Numbered from the stretch's first letter, positions 10,175 to 20,502 are shown. The stretch is 64,000 nucleotides of DNA from Microbacterium sp. 11MF (GCF_000383475.1 NZ_KB911459.1:882467-946466); one strand, 5' to 3'. Numbers and translations: made by a program. The notes: generated from the sequence alone by a model not told the origin.

Positions 10175-10783
10175 TCAGACCGAGATCGTCGCGCGGCGCA
10201 CGCGCAGGGCGCGCCACCGGGCCGACACATCGAGGGCGACGTGCACGCCGGGACCGATGAGGACCGCGAACAGCACCGTGCCGAGGCCCACCGTTCCGCC
10301 GAGCAACCACCCGGTGACGAGGACGCTCCCTTCGACGGCGAACCGGCAGACCCAGATCGGCCATCCGAACCGAGCGTGGAGGCCCGTCATCAACCCGTCG
10401 CGCGGCCCCGGTCCGAGGTCGGCGCCGAGGTAGATCCCGGATGCCGCGGCGATGAGCGCGATGCCGAACACGAAGACGAGAACGCCCCAGAGGTAGTTCT
10501 CGACGGGCGGGATGACCGCAAGCGCCCCCTGCATGACGGTTCCGACGACGAGGATGTTCGCGATCGTGCCGATGCCGGGGCGTTGACGGAGCGGGATCCA
10601 GGCGAGGAGGACGAGCGCGCCGGTGATGACGACGATCCAGCCGATCCCGATACCCGTCTGCACGGAGAGTCCCTCGGCGAGGACCGTCCAGGGGTCGAGT
10701 CCGATGCCGGCCTGGACGAGGACGGCGCAGCCGATGCCGAACAGGGCGAGTCCGATGACGAGGCGGAGGAGGCGCAGAAGCAT
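10175..10783 (-). CDS. YczE/YitT-type integral membrane protein
   Basis: A 202-aa protein with about five predicted membrane helices (for example '[19 protein letters not shown]', '[18 protein letters not shown]', '[27 protein letters not shown]'). The motif '[14 protein letters not shown]' is typical of the YczE family. The function is unknown. It is divergently transcribed from a MocR/GntR-type regulator, the conserved yczR-yczE arrangement, so it is the likely target of that regulator. The ATG at 10783 begins the first helix; GGTGG lies upstream. Confidence 0.8.
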   Translation of the reverse strand: MLLRLLRLVIGLALFGIGCAVLVQAGIGLDPWTVLAEGLSVQTGIGIGWIVVITGALVLLAWIPLRQRPGIGTIANILVVGTVMQGALAVIPPVENYLWGVLVFVFGIALIAAASGIYLGADLGPGPRDGLMTGLHARFGWPIWVCRFAVEGSVLVTGWLLGGTVGLGTVLFAVLIGPGVHVALDVSARWRALRVRRATISV

Positions 10784-10800
10784 GGACCCATTCCACCGTA

Positions 10801-10829
10801 AGATTGGCCTTCTGTATGCAGTCCAATCT
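10801..10829. promoter_or_regulatory. Inverted repeat between yczE-like gene and MocR regulator
   Basis: AGATTGG (10801-10807) and CCAATCT (10823-10829) form a perfect 7-bp inverted repeat with a 15-bp spacer in the 60-bp divergent intergenic region. This is a good candidate operator for the adjacent regulator; binding is inferred. Confidence 0.5.
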
Positions 10830-10843
10830 CGAAAAGGTGGACC

Positions 10844-12268
10844 ATGGACTCTCGGATCGGTGCCCGAAGCCTCGCCGCTGCACTCGGTGGCTGGCGGACC
10901 AGGACGCCCACCTACGAGGCCCTGGCCGACGGCATCCGTCTTCTCTGTCTCGATAACCGCGTCGCCGCCCACACCGCCCTGCCCGCCGAGCGCGAACTCG
11001 CGGCGACACTCGGCCTGAGTCGGGCGACGGTCGCGGCGGCCTATCGCTCGCTCCGCGAGAGCGGTCACATCGAGAGCACGCGGGGATCGGGCAGCATCAC
11101 GCTTCCCCAGGTGCGCCGAGGAGCCGGTCGAGTGTTCGACGACGGCGAGGGCATCGACCTGCAGCAGGCCAGTCCGGCGGCGTGGCCCGGCCTTGCGGGC
11201 GTCATCGCCGAGGTCGGAGCGGATGCCGCATCCCTCGTCGGCCGGCCCGGTTACGACATCGTCGGCAGCAGCGAACTCCGGACGGCCATCGCCGACCGCT
11301 ACACCGCACGCGGGATTCCGACTGCCCCGGACGAGATCCTGGTCACGAACGGGGGACAGCACGCCATCCACCTCGTCACGGCCGCTCTCCTCGGGCCGGG
11401 GATGACGGCGCTGCTCGAGACGCCCACGTACCCGCATGCGACCGAGGCGATCAAGGCCACGGGAGCTCGCGTGACCGGAACACCGGTGACCGTCGACGGC
11501 GGCTGGGACCTCGATCGTGCCGAGCAGACCTTCCGGCGTGCGCGTCCGACCCTCGCCTATCTCATGCCGTGGTTCCAGAACCCGACGGGGCGGTCGATGT
11601 CCCCGACGGATGCCGCGACCTTCCGCGCCGCAGCCGAACGCGCGGGGACGGTGCTCGTGATCGACGAGACGACCGCCGAGCTGATGATCGACGGCACCGC
11701 GCCGGAACCGTTGGACTTCGGACCCCATGCCGTGCGGATCGGTTCACTGGGCAAGACGGTGTGGGGTGGGCTGCGGGTCGGCTGGGTGCGGGCGGACCGA
11801 ACCTTCGTGCGGCGACTCGTGGCTTCTCGCCCCCGTCGCGATCTCGGTACCGCCGAGTTCGAGCAAGCCGTCGCCGCGCGTCTCATGCGTCTGATGCCCG
11901 ACATCCTGCCGCAGCGCGCCGAGCTTCTCGGCCGGGGGAGGGATGCCGCCGTGGCCGCGCTCCGCGCATCGTTCCCGACGTGGGATGTCCCCGTCCCGGC
12001 GGGCGGCGTCTCGTTGTGGGTGGGGATGGACGCTCCGCTCAGCGGATCGCTCGTCCTGGCGGCTCGGCGCGAGGGAGTCCTCCTGTCGGCGGGCCCACGC
12101 TTCTCCGTCGACGGCGGATACGACGCGCACCTTCGCGTGCCCTTCACCGCCCCGCCCGAGCAACTGCGCGACGCGATCACGGTGCTGGCACGACTGTGGC
12201 CGGAAGTGGGCGGCGCCGGCGCGGGGCACGCGCAGGACGAGAGCGAGGCCGTCGCCGCCATCGTCTGA
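10844..12268 (+). CDS. MocR/PdxR-type transcriptional regulator (GntR wHTH + aminotransferase fold)
   Basis: A 474-aa regulator with an N-terminal GntR winged helix (about residues 20-85, '[31 protein letters not shown]') and a PLP-dependent class I aminotransferase-like domain. Features include '[21 protein letters not shown]', '[11 protein letters not shown]', and the PLP-lysine region '[16 protein letters not shown]'. MocR proteins sense PLP or amino compounds rather than acting as enzymes. AAGGTGG precedes the ATG. Divergence from a YczE-like membrane gene marks it as a YczR-type member. The effector is unknown. Confidence 0.9.
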   Translation: MDSRIGARSLAAALGGWRTRTPTYEALADGIRLLCLDNRVAAHTALPAERELAATLGLSRATVAAAYRSLRESGHIESTRGSGSITLPQVRRGAGRVFDDGEGIDLQQASPAAWPGLAGVIAEVGADAASLVGRPGYDIVGSSELRTAIADRYTARGIPTAPDEILVTNGGQHAIHLVTAALLGPGMTALLETPTYPHATEAIKATGARVTGTPVTVDGGWDLDRAEQTFRRARPTLAYLMPWFQNPTGRSMSPTDAATFRAAAERAGTVLVIDETTAELMIDGTAPEPLDFGPHAVRIGSLGKTVWGGLRVGWVRADRTFVRRLVASRPRRDLGTAEFEQAVAARLMRLMPDILPQRAELLGRGRDAAVAALRASFPTWDVPVPAGGVSLWVGMDAPLSGSLVLAARREGVLLSAGPRFSVDGGYDAHLRVPFTAPPEQLRDAITVLARLWPEVGGAGAGHAQDESEAVAAIV

Positions 12269-12273
12269 GCGTG

Positions 12274-12519
12274 TCAGCGCGAGTCGTGGAGGACGGCCAC
12301 CGCGTCCTCCATCCGCCAGAAATCGCCGAGCTCGACGAAGCCACCGGCCGCAGGGCGGAACCGGCGCGCGCGATAGCGCGTGGCGAGGTCGTCGCCGATG
12401 CGGGCCACGTGTCCGACGACCCGGCCCTCGGGGTCGACGACGCGCGACAGGCGGTCGGAGACAGGTGTGAGGCGATATCGGCGGAGCCGGACATCGGTGT
12501 TCGGTGCGATGGTGGTCAC
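12274..12519 (-). CDS. Small conserved hypothetical protein
   Basis: An 81-aa protein I do not recognise. It reads 'RRYRLTPVSDRLSRVVDPEGRVVGHVARIGDDLATRYRARRF', then 'GDFWRMEDAVAVLHDSR'. The central part looks like a small beta-sheet domain that might wrap a ligand. The GTG start at 12519 is supported by GGAGG 5 nt upstream; an earlier in-frame start (12570) lacks this. It lies tail-to-tail with the MocR gene (5 bp gap) and head-to-head with msrA. Confidence 0.6.
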   Translation of the reverse strand: MTTIAPNTDVRLRRYRLTPVSDRLSRVVDPEGRVVGHVARIGDDLATRYRARRFRPAAGGFVELGDFWRMEDAVAVLHDSR

Positions 12520-12644
12520 GGGGCCTCCTCTGCGTCGATTCGCAGGGTACGCTCGGCCACCGACACGCACCTTCGGGACGGAACATCGCGCCCGCCGTCG
12601 GCGTTGTCCCTCGTGACGATCCCACAGTGAAAGGAAGGTCTCGC

Positions 12645-13169
12645 ATGCAGACCTATGTGCTTGCCGGAGGCTGCTTCTGGTGTCTCGACGCCGCGTACCG
12701 CGCTCTCGAGGGAGTCGAGTCGGTCGAATCTGGCTACATCGGCGGTTCCGTGGCGTCGCCCACGTACGAGCAGGTGTGCACCGGCACGACCGGTCACGCT
12801 GAGGCCGTCAAGGTGACGTTCGACGAGGAGATCATCCCTTCCGACGTCATCCTCGATGCGTTCTTCACCATGCACGACCCGCGCCAGCTCAACCGGCAGG
12901 GCAACGACGTCGGCACCCAGTACCGCTCCGCCATGTTCCCCGCCGATGACGCGCAGCGCGAGGAGTTCCAGCGCGCCGCGGAACGTGCCGCGGATTGGTG
13001 GGGTGGCGGACTGGTCACCACGATGGAGCCCCTCGGCGAGTGGTACCCCGCCGAGGACTACCACCAGGACTTCTTCACCAAGAACCCGGGCCAGGGCTAC
13101 TGCCTGGCCGTCGCGGTGCCGAAGGTGAACAAGGTCCGGGCCCGGTTCGGGGAGTACGCCCGCCGCTGA
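12645..13169 (+). CDS. msrA: Peptide-methionine (S)-S-oxide reductase
   Basis: A 174-aa enzyme that repairs oxidised methionine (S-sulfoxide) in proteins. The catalytic motif 'GGCFWC' has the nucleophile Cys10. 'GYIGGSVASPTYEQVCTGTTGHAEAV' and 'FFTMHDPRQLNRQGNDVGTQYRS' are classic. The C-terminal 'YHQDFFTKNPGQGYC' contains a Cys that may resolve the disulfide. AAAGGAAGG precedes the ATG. A strong hairpin follows 41 bp after the stop, so it is probably monocistronic. Confidence 0.96.
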   Translation: MQTYVLAGGCFWCLDAAYRALEGVESVESGYIGGSVASPTYEQVCTGTTGHAEAVKVTFDEEIIPSDVILDAFFTMHDPRQLNRQGNDVGTQYRSAMFPADDAQREEFQRAAERAADWWGGGLVTTMEPLGEWYPAEDYHQDFFTKNPGQGYCLAVAVPKVNKVRARFGEYARR

Positions 13170-13210
13170 TCCTCCCCGGCGGACCTCATGGTCTCCGCCT
13201 TCTCCCCACG

Positions 13211-13253
13211 CGCCCCGGTCGCCGACGGTTTCCACCGTTCGGCGACCGGGGCG
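13211..13253 (+). terminator. Terminator hairpin after msrA
   Basis: The arms CGCCCCGGTCGCCGA and TCGGCGACCGGGGCG are fully complementary, with a further CGGT/ACCG pairing in the interior separated by one offset base. No T-run follows, as is common for high-GC terminators. Confidence 0.7.
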
Positions 13254-13287
13254 CCGTCGTGCCGGGCGTCAACGGAATCCTGAAGGG

Positions 13288-13345
13288 GCTCCGACGCCCG
13301 CCGGGCACGCGGGCGTCGGAGCATCGAGCGGGCACAACCGTGCCC
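13288..13345 (+). terminator. Two further hairpins upstream of ssb
   Basis: GCTCCGACGCCCGC (13288-13301) pairs perfectly with GCGGGCGTCGGAGC (13309-13322), a 14-bp stem with a 7-nt loop. GGGCAC (13330-13335) pairs with GTGCCC (13340-13345) around an AACC loop, ending 20 nt before the ssb ATG. They may be a second terminator or a structured 5' leader for the ssb paralogue; the sequence alone does not decide. Confidence 0.5.
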
Positions 13346-13365
13346 CGACGACTGAAGGAGTCGAA

Positions 13366-13851
13366 ATGAAGGATCACATCACGATCGTCGGCAACGTCGG
13401 GGCCGACCCCGAGTACCGTCGACTTCCCGACGGCACGCCCGTCGTGTCGCTGCGGGTCGCCAGCACCGACCGCCGTTACGACGTGAAGGCGGGCGCGTGG
13501 GTCGACGGGCTCACCAGCTGGTACCGCGTCTCGGTCTTCCGGACGCTTGGAGAGCACGTCGCCGCTTCCGTCCGTCGAGGTCAGCGCATCGTCGTGCACG
13601 GAACCCTCGCCATCAAGCGGTGGGAGGCCGGTGACAAGTCCGGAACGGATGCCGAGATCGACGCCGTCGCACTGGGACACGACCTCGCCTTCGGGACGTC
13701 GGTGTTCACGCGCGACGAGAAGCCGCGCGGTCAGGCCGACACCGGCGAATCGGCGACGGAGTGGGCGGCGCCGGGCGCGGAATCCGGGGCCGACGCAGAC
13801 AGCGCGGACGAGCGGACCTGGCAGGCCGAACCCGCCGCCACGCCGTTCTGA
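13366..13851 (+). CDS. ssb: Single-stranded DNA-binding protein (paralogue-type)
   Basis: A 161-aa protein with an OB-fold SSB domain (residues about 1-105: 'ITIVGNVGADPEYRRLPDGTPVVSLRVAST', 'SWYRVSVFRTLGEHVAASVRRGQRIVVHG'). The C-terminal tail is short and acidic and ends 'AATPF' rather than the canonical DDDIPF, so the interaction peptide is weakened. The main replicative ssb of Actinobacteria usually sits between rpsF and rpsR; this copy does not. It therefore looks like an accessory SSB. GAAGGAG precedes the ATG. Confidence 0.88.
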   Translation: MKDHITIVGNVGADPEYRRLPDGTPVVSLRVASTDRRYDVKAGAWVDGLTSWYRVSVFRTLGEHVAASVRRGQRIVVHGTLAIKRWEAGDKSGTDAEIDAVALGHDLAFGTSVFTRDEKPRGQADTGESATEWAAPGAESGADADSADERTWQAEPAATPF

Positions 13852-13897
13852 CTCGCACCCAGCCGGCTCGGAGGCCGCACGCCCTAGACTCTCGCCC

Positions 13898-14395
13898 GTG
13901 CGCAGACACCAGCCCTCCCGGGGATCCCGCCTGCTCCTGCTCGCGCTCTCGCCCGTGGTGGTGGTGACGCTCGCCGCATGTGCACCCGGGTCGAGCCCGG
14001 CGCCCTCCGAGCCCGCGACCTCCTCTGCGGCTGCGCCCAGCCCCGCGGGGTCGGCGACACCCACCCCCACAGCCGCTGCGGACTCCGCCGAGGCGCGTCT
14101 GCCCGACTTCACGTCGGTGATGGATGCCGTCTGGCGGGACTCGGCATCCGTCAAGGGGCGCGTCTACGTCGACGCCCTCGTGGCGGCGGGGTTCCCGAAG
14201 AAGGCGATGCAGGTCACGGAGGACGAGACCTCGATCGGCAATCCCGCGGACAGCATCCAGTTCTCCGTCCGAATCGGCGACGAGTGCCTCGTCGGACAGG
14301 TCGGTCCGTCGGTGGCGAAGCCGACGGCGCTCGTGATGCCCGGCCTCGCCGACGGTGCGTGCCTGCTGGGACAGACCCGATCGATCGATTGGTGA
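13898..14395 (+). CDS. Putative lipoprotein, function unknown
   Basis: A 165-aa secreted protein. It has a basic N-terminus, a hydrophobic stretch and a lipobox ending at Cys28 ('VVVVTLAAC'), followed by a Ser/Pro/Ala/Thr-rich linker. A small C-terminal domain then contains two cysteines ('IGDECLVGQV' and 'DGACLLGQT') that may form a disulfide. I do not recognise the domain with certainty; small domains like this are found in Microbacteriaceae lipoproteins of unknown function. GTG start at 13898 with TAGACT 7 nt upstream (13885-13890), suggesting a leaderless mRNA. Confidence 0.72.
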   Translation: MRRHQPSRGSRLLLLALSPVVVVTLAACAPGSSPAPSEPATSSAAAPSPAGSATPTPTAAADSAEARLPDFTSVMDAVWRDSASVKGRVYVDALVAAGFPKKAMQVTEDETSIGNPADSIQFSVRIGDECLVGQVGPSVAKPTALVMPGLADGACLLGQTRSIDW

Positions 14396-14445
14396 CACCC
14401 GGACCGTCCCGTCACGAGGGACGACCCACGTAGACTTGGGCCGTT

Positions 14446-16117
<1,672 letters not shown>

Positions 16118-16125
<8 letters not shown>

Positions 16126-16597
16126 CCGCCGCATCCGGGTTCCCATCCACCTGCGGTGGGGCGATCTCGACGCGTACAACCACGTCAACAACGCCGCGAT
16201 GCTGAAGCTCCTCGAGGAGGCGCGCGTGCGCGCCTTCTGGGTGCCCGGCGCGGGGGAGCGGGTCGTCCCGACCGCGGTCATCGACGCGAGCCACGGCGCG
16301 GCGCAGCTGACCCTCATCGCCCGCCAGGAGATCGAGTACCTCGCACCGGTTCCCTACCAGCGCGATCCGATCGACGTGCAGATGTGGTTCGGGAAGATCG
16401 GCGGATCGAGCGCCGAGGTCCACTACGAGGTCTTCACGCCCGCGGGCCAGGAGCCGCAGACGCTGTACGCCCGGGCATCCACCGTCATCGTCCAGGTGGA
16501 TGCCGGGACTGGCCGTCCCGTGCGGTTGTCGCCCGAAACGCGGAAGGCCTGGGAGCCGTTCCTCGGCGAACCGCTGCCGCCGCTCGGACGACGCTGA
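16118..16597 (+). CDS. Acyl-CoA thioesterase, 4HBT hotdog family
   Basis: A 159-aa single-hotdog protein. 'IHLRWGDLDAYNHVNNAAMLKLLEEARVRAFW' carries the Asp-x-x-x-His-x-Asn pattern of 4-hydroxybenzoyl-CoA thioesterase-like enzymes (YbgC/FcbC type). The physiological acyl-CoA is unknown. It starts inside the last codons of ettA, a common actinobacterial gene order, and is presumably co-transcribed. It converges on tesB with a 6-bp gap. Confidence 0.88.
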
Positions 16598-16617
16598 GTC
16601 CGGTCAGTCCGCGTCCG
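16585..16617. terminator. Shared hairpin spanning the stops of convergent thioesterase genes
   Basis: CGGACG (16585-16590) pairs with CGTCCG (16612-16617). Both stop codons (16595-16597 plus strand, 16604-16606 minus strand) lie in the loop. A modest stem, possibly a bidirectional terminator. Confidence 0.35.
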
Positions 16618-17476
16618 GGATGCGGACCATGATCTCCTGAGCGACGGAGGCAACCAGTTCTCCCTCGCGAGAGAAGATCCGCCCCGTCGCGAGCCCTCGG
16701 CCGCCCTGCGCGCTCGGCGACTGCTGGACGTACAGCAGCCACTCGTCGACGCGGGCGGGACGGTGCCACCACATGGCGTGGTCGAGACTCGCGACCTTCA
16801 GTCCGGGCGTGGCCCACGAGGCTCCGTGGGCACGGAGGACCGATTCCTGGATCGTCAGATCGCTCATGTACGCGAGCGCGGCCCGGTGCACGCGCGGATC
16901 GTCGGGAACCTCGCCGCGCGTGCGCACCCACACCGACTGGTGCGCGACGCGGTCGCTGCCGACGCTCGCATAGATGGGATCTTCGACGTGGCGCACCTCG
17001 ACGGGGCTCTGATCGAAGTGGCGCTTGCTCATCGGGTGCAGACCAGCCAGGACGGAGTCATCGGACAGGTCATCCGGTCCGGGGATGCCGCTCGGCATCT
17101 CGTCCTGGTGCTCGAGTCCCGTCGCGTCGACCTCGAAGGACGCGATCATGGAGAAGATCGGCACGCCCTCCTGGAAGGCCTGGGTGCGCCGCGTGGAGAA
17201 TGACCGCCCGTCGTGGATGCGATCGACCGAGAAGGTCATGCCGCGCGTCGAGTCACCCGGGCGGAGGAAGTACCCGTGCATCGAGTGGGCGGCGCGGCCG
17301 TCGTCGACCGTCCGTTCCGCCGCGATGACCGCCTGCGCGAGGACCTGACCGCCGAACACCCGACCCAACGGCATCGCCTGCGACACCCCGGTGAAGATGT
17401 CCTCCGTGGTGCGGGCGTCGCTCGAGGACAGATCCAGGACGGCCAGCAGCCCGTCGACGTGGCCCGATTCGCTCAC
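16604..17476 (-). CDS. tesB: Acyl-CoA thioesterase II (TesB-like)
   Basis: A 290-aa double-hotdog thioesterase that hydrolyses acyl-CoA. Landmarks are 'GRVFGGQVLAQAVIAAERTV', 'HSMHGYFLRPGD', 'DRIHDGRSFSTRRTQAFQEG' and the second hotdog 'WATPGLKVASLDHAMWWHRP'. The GTG at 17476 was chosen because GGAAAGGA lies about 5 nt upstream and the length matches the family; an in-frame ATG 10 codons upstream has no RBS. Two thioesterases of different families lie tail-to-tail here. Confidence 0.9.
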   Translation of the reverse strand: MSESGHVDGLLAVLDLSSSDARTTEDIFTGVSQAMPLGRVFGGQVLAQAVIAAERTVDDGRAAHSMHGYFLRPGDSTRGMTFSVDRIHDGRSFSTRRTQAFQEGVPIFSMIASFEVDATGLEHQDEMPSGIPGPDDLSDDSVLAGLHPMSKRHFDQSPVEVRHVEDPIYASVGSDRVAHQSVWVRTRGEVPDDPRVHRAALAYMSDLTIQESVLRAHGASWATPGLKVASLDHAMWWHRPARVDEWLLYVQQSPSAQGGRGLATGRIFSREGELVASVAQEIMVRIPDAD

Positions 17477-17538
17477 GGCGTTCCTTTCCGGGGAGCCCGA
17501 TGTCATCCCGTGGGCGCCCGGTTGGTAGTTTAGGTCGG

Positions 17539-18213
17539 ATGTCCCCGCAGCTCGTTTTCCCCGACCCGCGCTCGGCGGCCGACCTCCTCACGTTCGCCGG
17601 GCGGGCCGCTCGGCTGGGCGACCCGGCGGTGCGGCTGCGGGCCGCCGGCGGGACCCTGGCCGTCTCCGCGGCCCCGCTGTCACCGCGCGGCTTCGGCGAC
17701 GACACCCCGACGGTCCTCGGGATGCGCTTCCTCTCCATCGACCCCGAACTGGAGTGCGACCTCGTCGTGGATGCCGGTGCCCTCCGCGCGGGCGAGGACC
17801 CGACGCGTGTGGGACTTCCCGACAGCGGCGTCTCCGCCGCGTGGGCGGGCATCTCGCCGCCCCGCGCGGGCTGGCTGCCCGGCTCGCCGGTCGCGGTCGA
17901 TGCGCTCGCACGGTCGGTCCGTCGCGGAGTGGATGCCGTGGCGACGGCGCTGCCGGCGGCACCCGGCGAGGACCTCGTCCGGACGGTCCGAGCCGCCGTG
18001 TGGGGCGCACCCGACGCAGAGCTGGACGGTCTCGTCGCGGGAGTGGCGTTCGCGGCGGACGCCCTCGGGTTCCTCGGCGCGGACGGGAACGAAGAGGCAT
18101 CCGTCCGACGGACCGGGACGTGGACCCGTGTCAGCCTGTCCCGCGGACACGTGCTGGTCCGGGCCGGCAACCCGACCGGACTGACCACGGTCCGCTCGAC
18201 CGGCGGTCGCTGA
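17539..18213 (+). CDS. Conserved hypothetical protein
   Basis: A 224-aa protein that I do not recognise. The N-terminus reads 'MSPQLVFPDPRSAADLLTFAGRA'. The middle ('PTVLGMRFLSIDPELECDLVVDAG') is rich in beta-strand propensity, and there are no membrane helices or catalytic motifs I can name. TAGTTT lies 7 nt before the ATG (17526-17531), fitting a leaderless start. The gene is divergent from tesB and convergent with glbO. Confidence 0.65.
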   Translation: MSPQLVFPDPRSAADLLTFAGRAARLGDPAVRLRAAGGTLAVSAAPLSPRGFGDDTPTVLGMRFLSIDPELECDLVVDAGALRAGEDPTRVGLPDSGVSAAWAGISPPRAGWLPGSPVAVDALARSVRRGVDAVATALPAAPGEDLVRTVRAAVWGAPDAELDGLVAGVAFAADALGFLGADGNEEASVRRTGTWTRVSLSRGHVLVRAGNPTGLTTVRSTGGR

Positions 18214-18234
18214 CCGCGCGGGGGCTCACGCCCC
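18203..18234. terminator. Hairpins embedding both stops of convergent genes
   Basis: GCGGTC (18203-18208) pairs with GACCGC (18212-18217) and includes the plus-strand stop TGA. GGGGC (18221-18225) pairs with GCCCC (18230-18234) with the minus-strand stop TCA in its 4-nt loop. A compact back-to-back pair. Confidence 0.4.
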
Positions 18235-18675
18235 GGGGTGCAACGGCAGGTTCGTGCCGCCATGGGGCTCGGTTTGCTGGCCGGCGCCGGTCGGTTCGAA
18301 GGTGTTCACCATCGCGTGGGCGGCGCGCTGAAGATAATCCCAGAGGGTCGCCTCGTGCAGAGGCGACAGCTGCGCTTCGTCCACCGCGATCCGCATCGCC
18401 CGCAGCCAGCGGTCGCGCGCCTCGGGGTTGACGTGGAAAGGCATGTGACGCATGCGGAGGCGCGGGTGACCCCGCGTCTCGCCGTAGGTCGTCGGTCCGC
18501 CCCAGTACTGCTCGAGGAACAGCAGCAGCCGCTCAGCGGCGGGTCCGAGGTCCTCCTCGGGGTACATCGGCCGCAGGATGTCGTCGGCGGCCACTTCGCG
18601 GTAGAAGGCATCCACGAGGCGACGGAACACGTCGTGTCCGCCGACCTCGTCGTAGAAGCTCATCTGCTCGCTCAC
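18226..18675 (-). CDS. glbO: Group II truncated haemoglobin (GlbO-type)
   Basis: A 149-aa globin closely matching mycobacterial trHbO. The N-terminus 'FYDEVGGHDVFRRLVDAFYREV', 'PMYPEEDL', 'LLLFLEQYWGGPTTYGETRGHPRLRMRHMPFHV' (with the proximal His in 'RHMPFH') and the TrpG8 region 'RDRWLRAM' are all typical. Such proteins bind O2 and participate in NO/oxidative stress or membrane-associated redox chemistry. The GTG at 18675 overlaps the mscS stop (GTGA). A downstream ATG at 18663 is possible. Confidence 0.93.
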   Translation of the reverse strand: MSEQMSFYDEVGGHDVFRRLVDAFYREVAADDILRPMYPEEDLGPAAERLLLFLEQYWGGPTTYGETRGHPRLRMRHMPFHVNPEARDRWLRAMRIAVDEAQLSPLHEATLWDYLQRAAHAMVNTFEPTGAGQQTEPHGGTNLPLHPGA

Positions 18676-19763
18676 GGCGCCGCACTCCCCTCGGGGGCGT
18701 CCCCGTCGGTCCGTCCCCGCTTCTTCGGACGCCACGCGAGACGCTGCGGCGCCGCCGGCGGAGTGATCTGCTGGGGCTTCGTCTTGGGCGGGTTCGCACC
18801 GCGCACGCTCTGGGCCGCGTCCGCTCCGGTGAGGAAGACGGAGTCGAGCTGGGGGAGGGGGACGCCCAGCTCGTCGAGCGCCTTCTTCAGTCGTGCGCGC
18901 AGCGCACGGGACACGTCGTCCTTCGCATTCGGGCGGGTCCTCATCACGAGGCGCGTGACGATGGTCTCGCCGCCGATGGACTCGAGACCCCAGACCTCGG
19001 GCTTGTCGATGATGCGCGTGCGCCACTTCGGTTCGCGGACGAGGTCCTTCGCGGCCGTGAGCATCGCGTCCTCGACGGCGTCGAGGTCGGCGTCGACGGG
19101 CACGCCCACGTCGATGACGACGCGCGCCCAGCCTTGCGACATGTTGCCGATGCGAAGGATCTCGCCGTTGCGGACGAACCACAGTGTGCCGTTCACGTCG
19201 CGGACGTGGGTGACGCGGACGCTCACGTACTCGACGACACCCGTCGCCAGCCCCACGTCGACGACGTCGCCGATGCCGATCTGGTCTTCCGCGACGATGA
19301 AGATGCCGTTCAGGACGTCCTTGACGATGTTCTGCGCTCCGAATCCGAGGCCGGCGCCGATCGCCGCCGACAACAGGGTGAACGACGCGAGGACACCCGG
19401 GTTCAGGATGTAGACGATCGTCAGCGCGGCGATGATGACGATCGCGACGTTGACGATGTTGGTGAGGATCGACCCCAGGGTGCGGGTGCGCTGCACGACC
19501 CGGACCTGTGCGAGCGGCGACATGTCGATCGCGCGCGTGTCCTCCGCCGCGGCGCGCGACTTGGCGCCGGTGACGATGCGATCGACGACCCGGCCGATCA
19601 GCCTGCGCATGATCCACGAGAGGAGCAGCGCGAGCACGACGGTCACGACTACCCACAGGAGGCTCCAGCCCGCCGAGACGAGGAAGGCCAGGAATCCGTC
19701 GCGGATGGCCTCCCACCCTTCGGGAGGTGTCGAAGCGGATGCGGCGTCAACGATCGTGGTCAT
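18672..19763 (-). CDS. Small-conductance mechanosensitive channel (MscS family)
   Basis: A 363-aa membrane channel protein. One helix near residues 22-45 ('SAGWSLLWVVVTVVLALLLSW') and two more around 90-140 lead into the pore helix and beta domain: 'SAAIGAGLGFGAQNIVKDVLNGIFIVAEDQIGIGDVVDV'. The hallmark Gly-rich TM3 and 'GAQ..V.D...G' are present. The last ~50 residues are a Pro/Lys-rich cytoplasmic tail. TAGGAT lies 7 nt upstream of the ATG (19771-19776), inside the end of the response regulator gene. The protein protects from hypo-osmotic shock. Coupled to glbO by a 4-bp overlap. Confidence 0.9.
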   Translation of the reverse strand: MTTIVDAASASTPPEGWEAIRDGFLAFLVSAGWSLLWVVVTVVLALLLSWIMRRLIGRVVDRIVTGAKSRAAAEDTRAIDMSPLAQVRVVQRTRTLGSILTNIVNVAIVIIAALTIVYILNPGVLASFTLLSAAIGAGLGFGAQNIVKDVLNGIFIVAEDQIGIGDVVDVGLATGVVEYVSVRVTHVRDVNGTLWFVRNGEILRIGNMSQGWARVVIDVGVPVDADLDAVEDAMLTAAKDLVREPKWRTRIIDKPEVWGLESIGGETIVTRLVMRTRPNAKDDVSRALRARLKKALDELGVPLPQLDSVFLTGADAAQSVRGANPPKTKPQQITPPAAPQRLAWRPKKRGRTDGDAPEGSAAP

Positions 19764-19773
19764 CGTCTCGATC

Positions 19774-20502
19774 CTAACGACGCGTTCCACCGTCCACCTG
19801 AACGCCCTCGGCAGCGTGCTCCCACGGACTCGCCAGCCCGTGGGCGATGAGGACGGCGTGGACGCGGTCGCGGGCCGGGAGCTTCGCGAGAATCCGGCCG
19901 ACATGCGTCTTGACCGTCGACTCGCCGAGGAACAGTTCCTCGGCGATCTCGGTGTTCGTGAGGCCCCGCGCCATCGCCTGCAGCACGTCCTGCTCGCGCG
20001 ATGTGAGGAGATCGAGCCCGGCCGACCCCGTCGCCGACGGGGGAGCGGCATCCGCCCCCTGTCCTGCGGTGACGAGTTCGATCATCCGCCGGACGATGCG
20101 AGGGGCGAGAGTGGCTTCCCCCGCGGCGACGGCGCGGACAGCGGCGACGAGCTCATCGCGCCCGGCATCCTTCAGGAGGAAGCCGCCCGCTCCGGCGCGG
20201 AGGGCGCCGAACGCGTACTCGTCCAGATCGAACGTGGTGAGCACGAGCACGCGGGCGCCGGGGTGGTCCCGAGCGATCGTCGCCGTGGCCTCGATTCCGT
20301 CGACCCCCGGCATCCGGACGTCCATCAGGACCACATCGGGACGCAGGCGTGCCGTCGCCTCGATGGCCTCCGCACCGTCCCCGGCCTCGCCGACCACCTC
20401 GATCCCGTCGGCGGCTTCGAGGACCATGCGGAACCCGAGGCGGATGAGCGATTGGTCGTCGACGATCAGCACCCGCACCGCGGCGGAAGGGGACGTACTC
20501 AT
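19774..20502 (-). CDS. LuxR/NarL-family response regulator
   Basis: A 242-aa two-component regulator. It has an N-terminal receiver domain with the phospho-acceptor Asp61 ('DVVLMDVRMPGVDG') and acid pair DD15-16, and a C-terminal LuxR HTH ('LTSREQDVLQAMARGLTNTEIAEELFLGESTVKTHVGRIL'). The ATG overlaps the kinase stop by 4 bp (ATGA), so the two are coupled. The neighbouring ABC exporter genes, transcribed in the same direction just upstream, are likely regulatory targets; this is inference from context. Confidence 0.93.
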   Translation of the reverse strand: MSTSPSAAVRVLIVDDQSLIRLGFRMVLEAADGIEVVGEAGDGAEAIEATARLRPDVVLMDVRMPGVDGIEATATIARDHPGARVLVLTTFDLDEYAFGALRAGAGGFLLKDAGRDELVAAVRAVAAGEATLAPRIVRRMIELVTAGQGADAAPPSATGSAGLDLLTSREQDVLQAMARGLTNTEIAEELFLGESTVKTHVGRILAKLPARDRVHAVLIAHGLASPWEHAAEGVQVDGGTRR

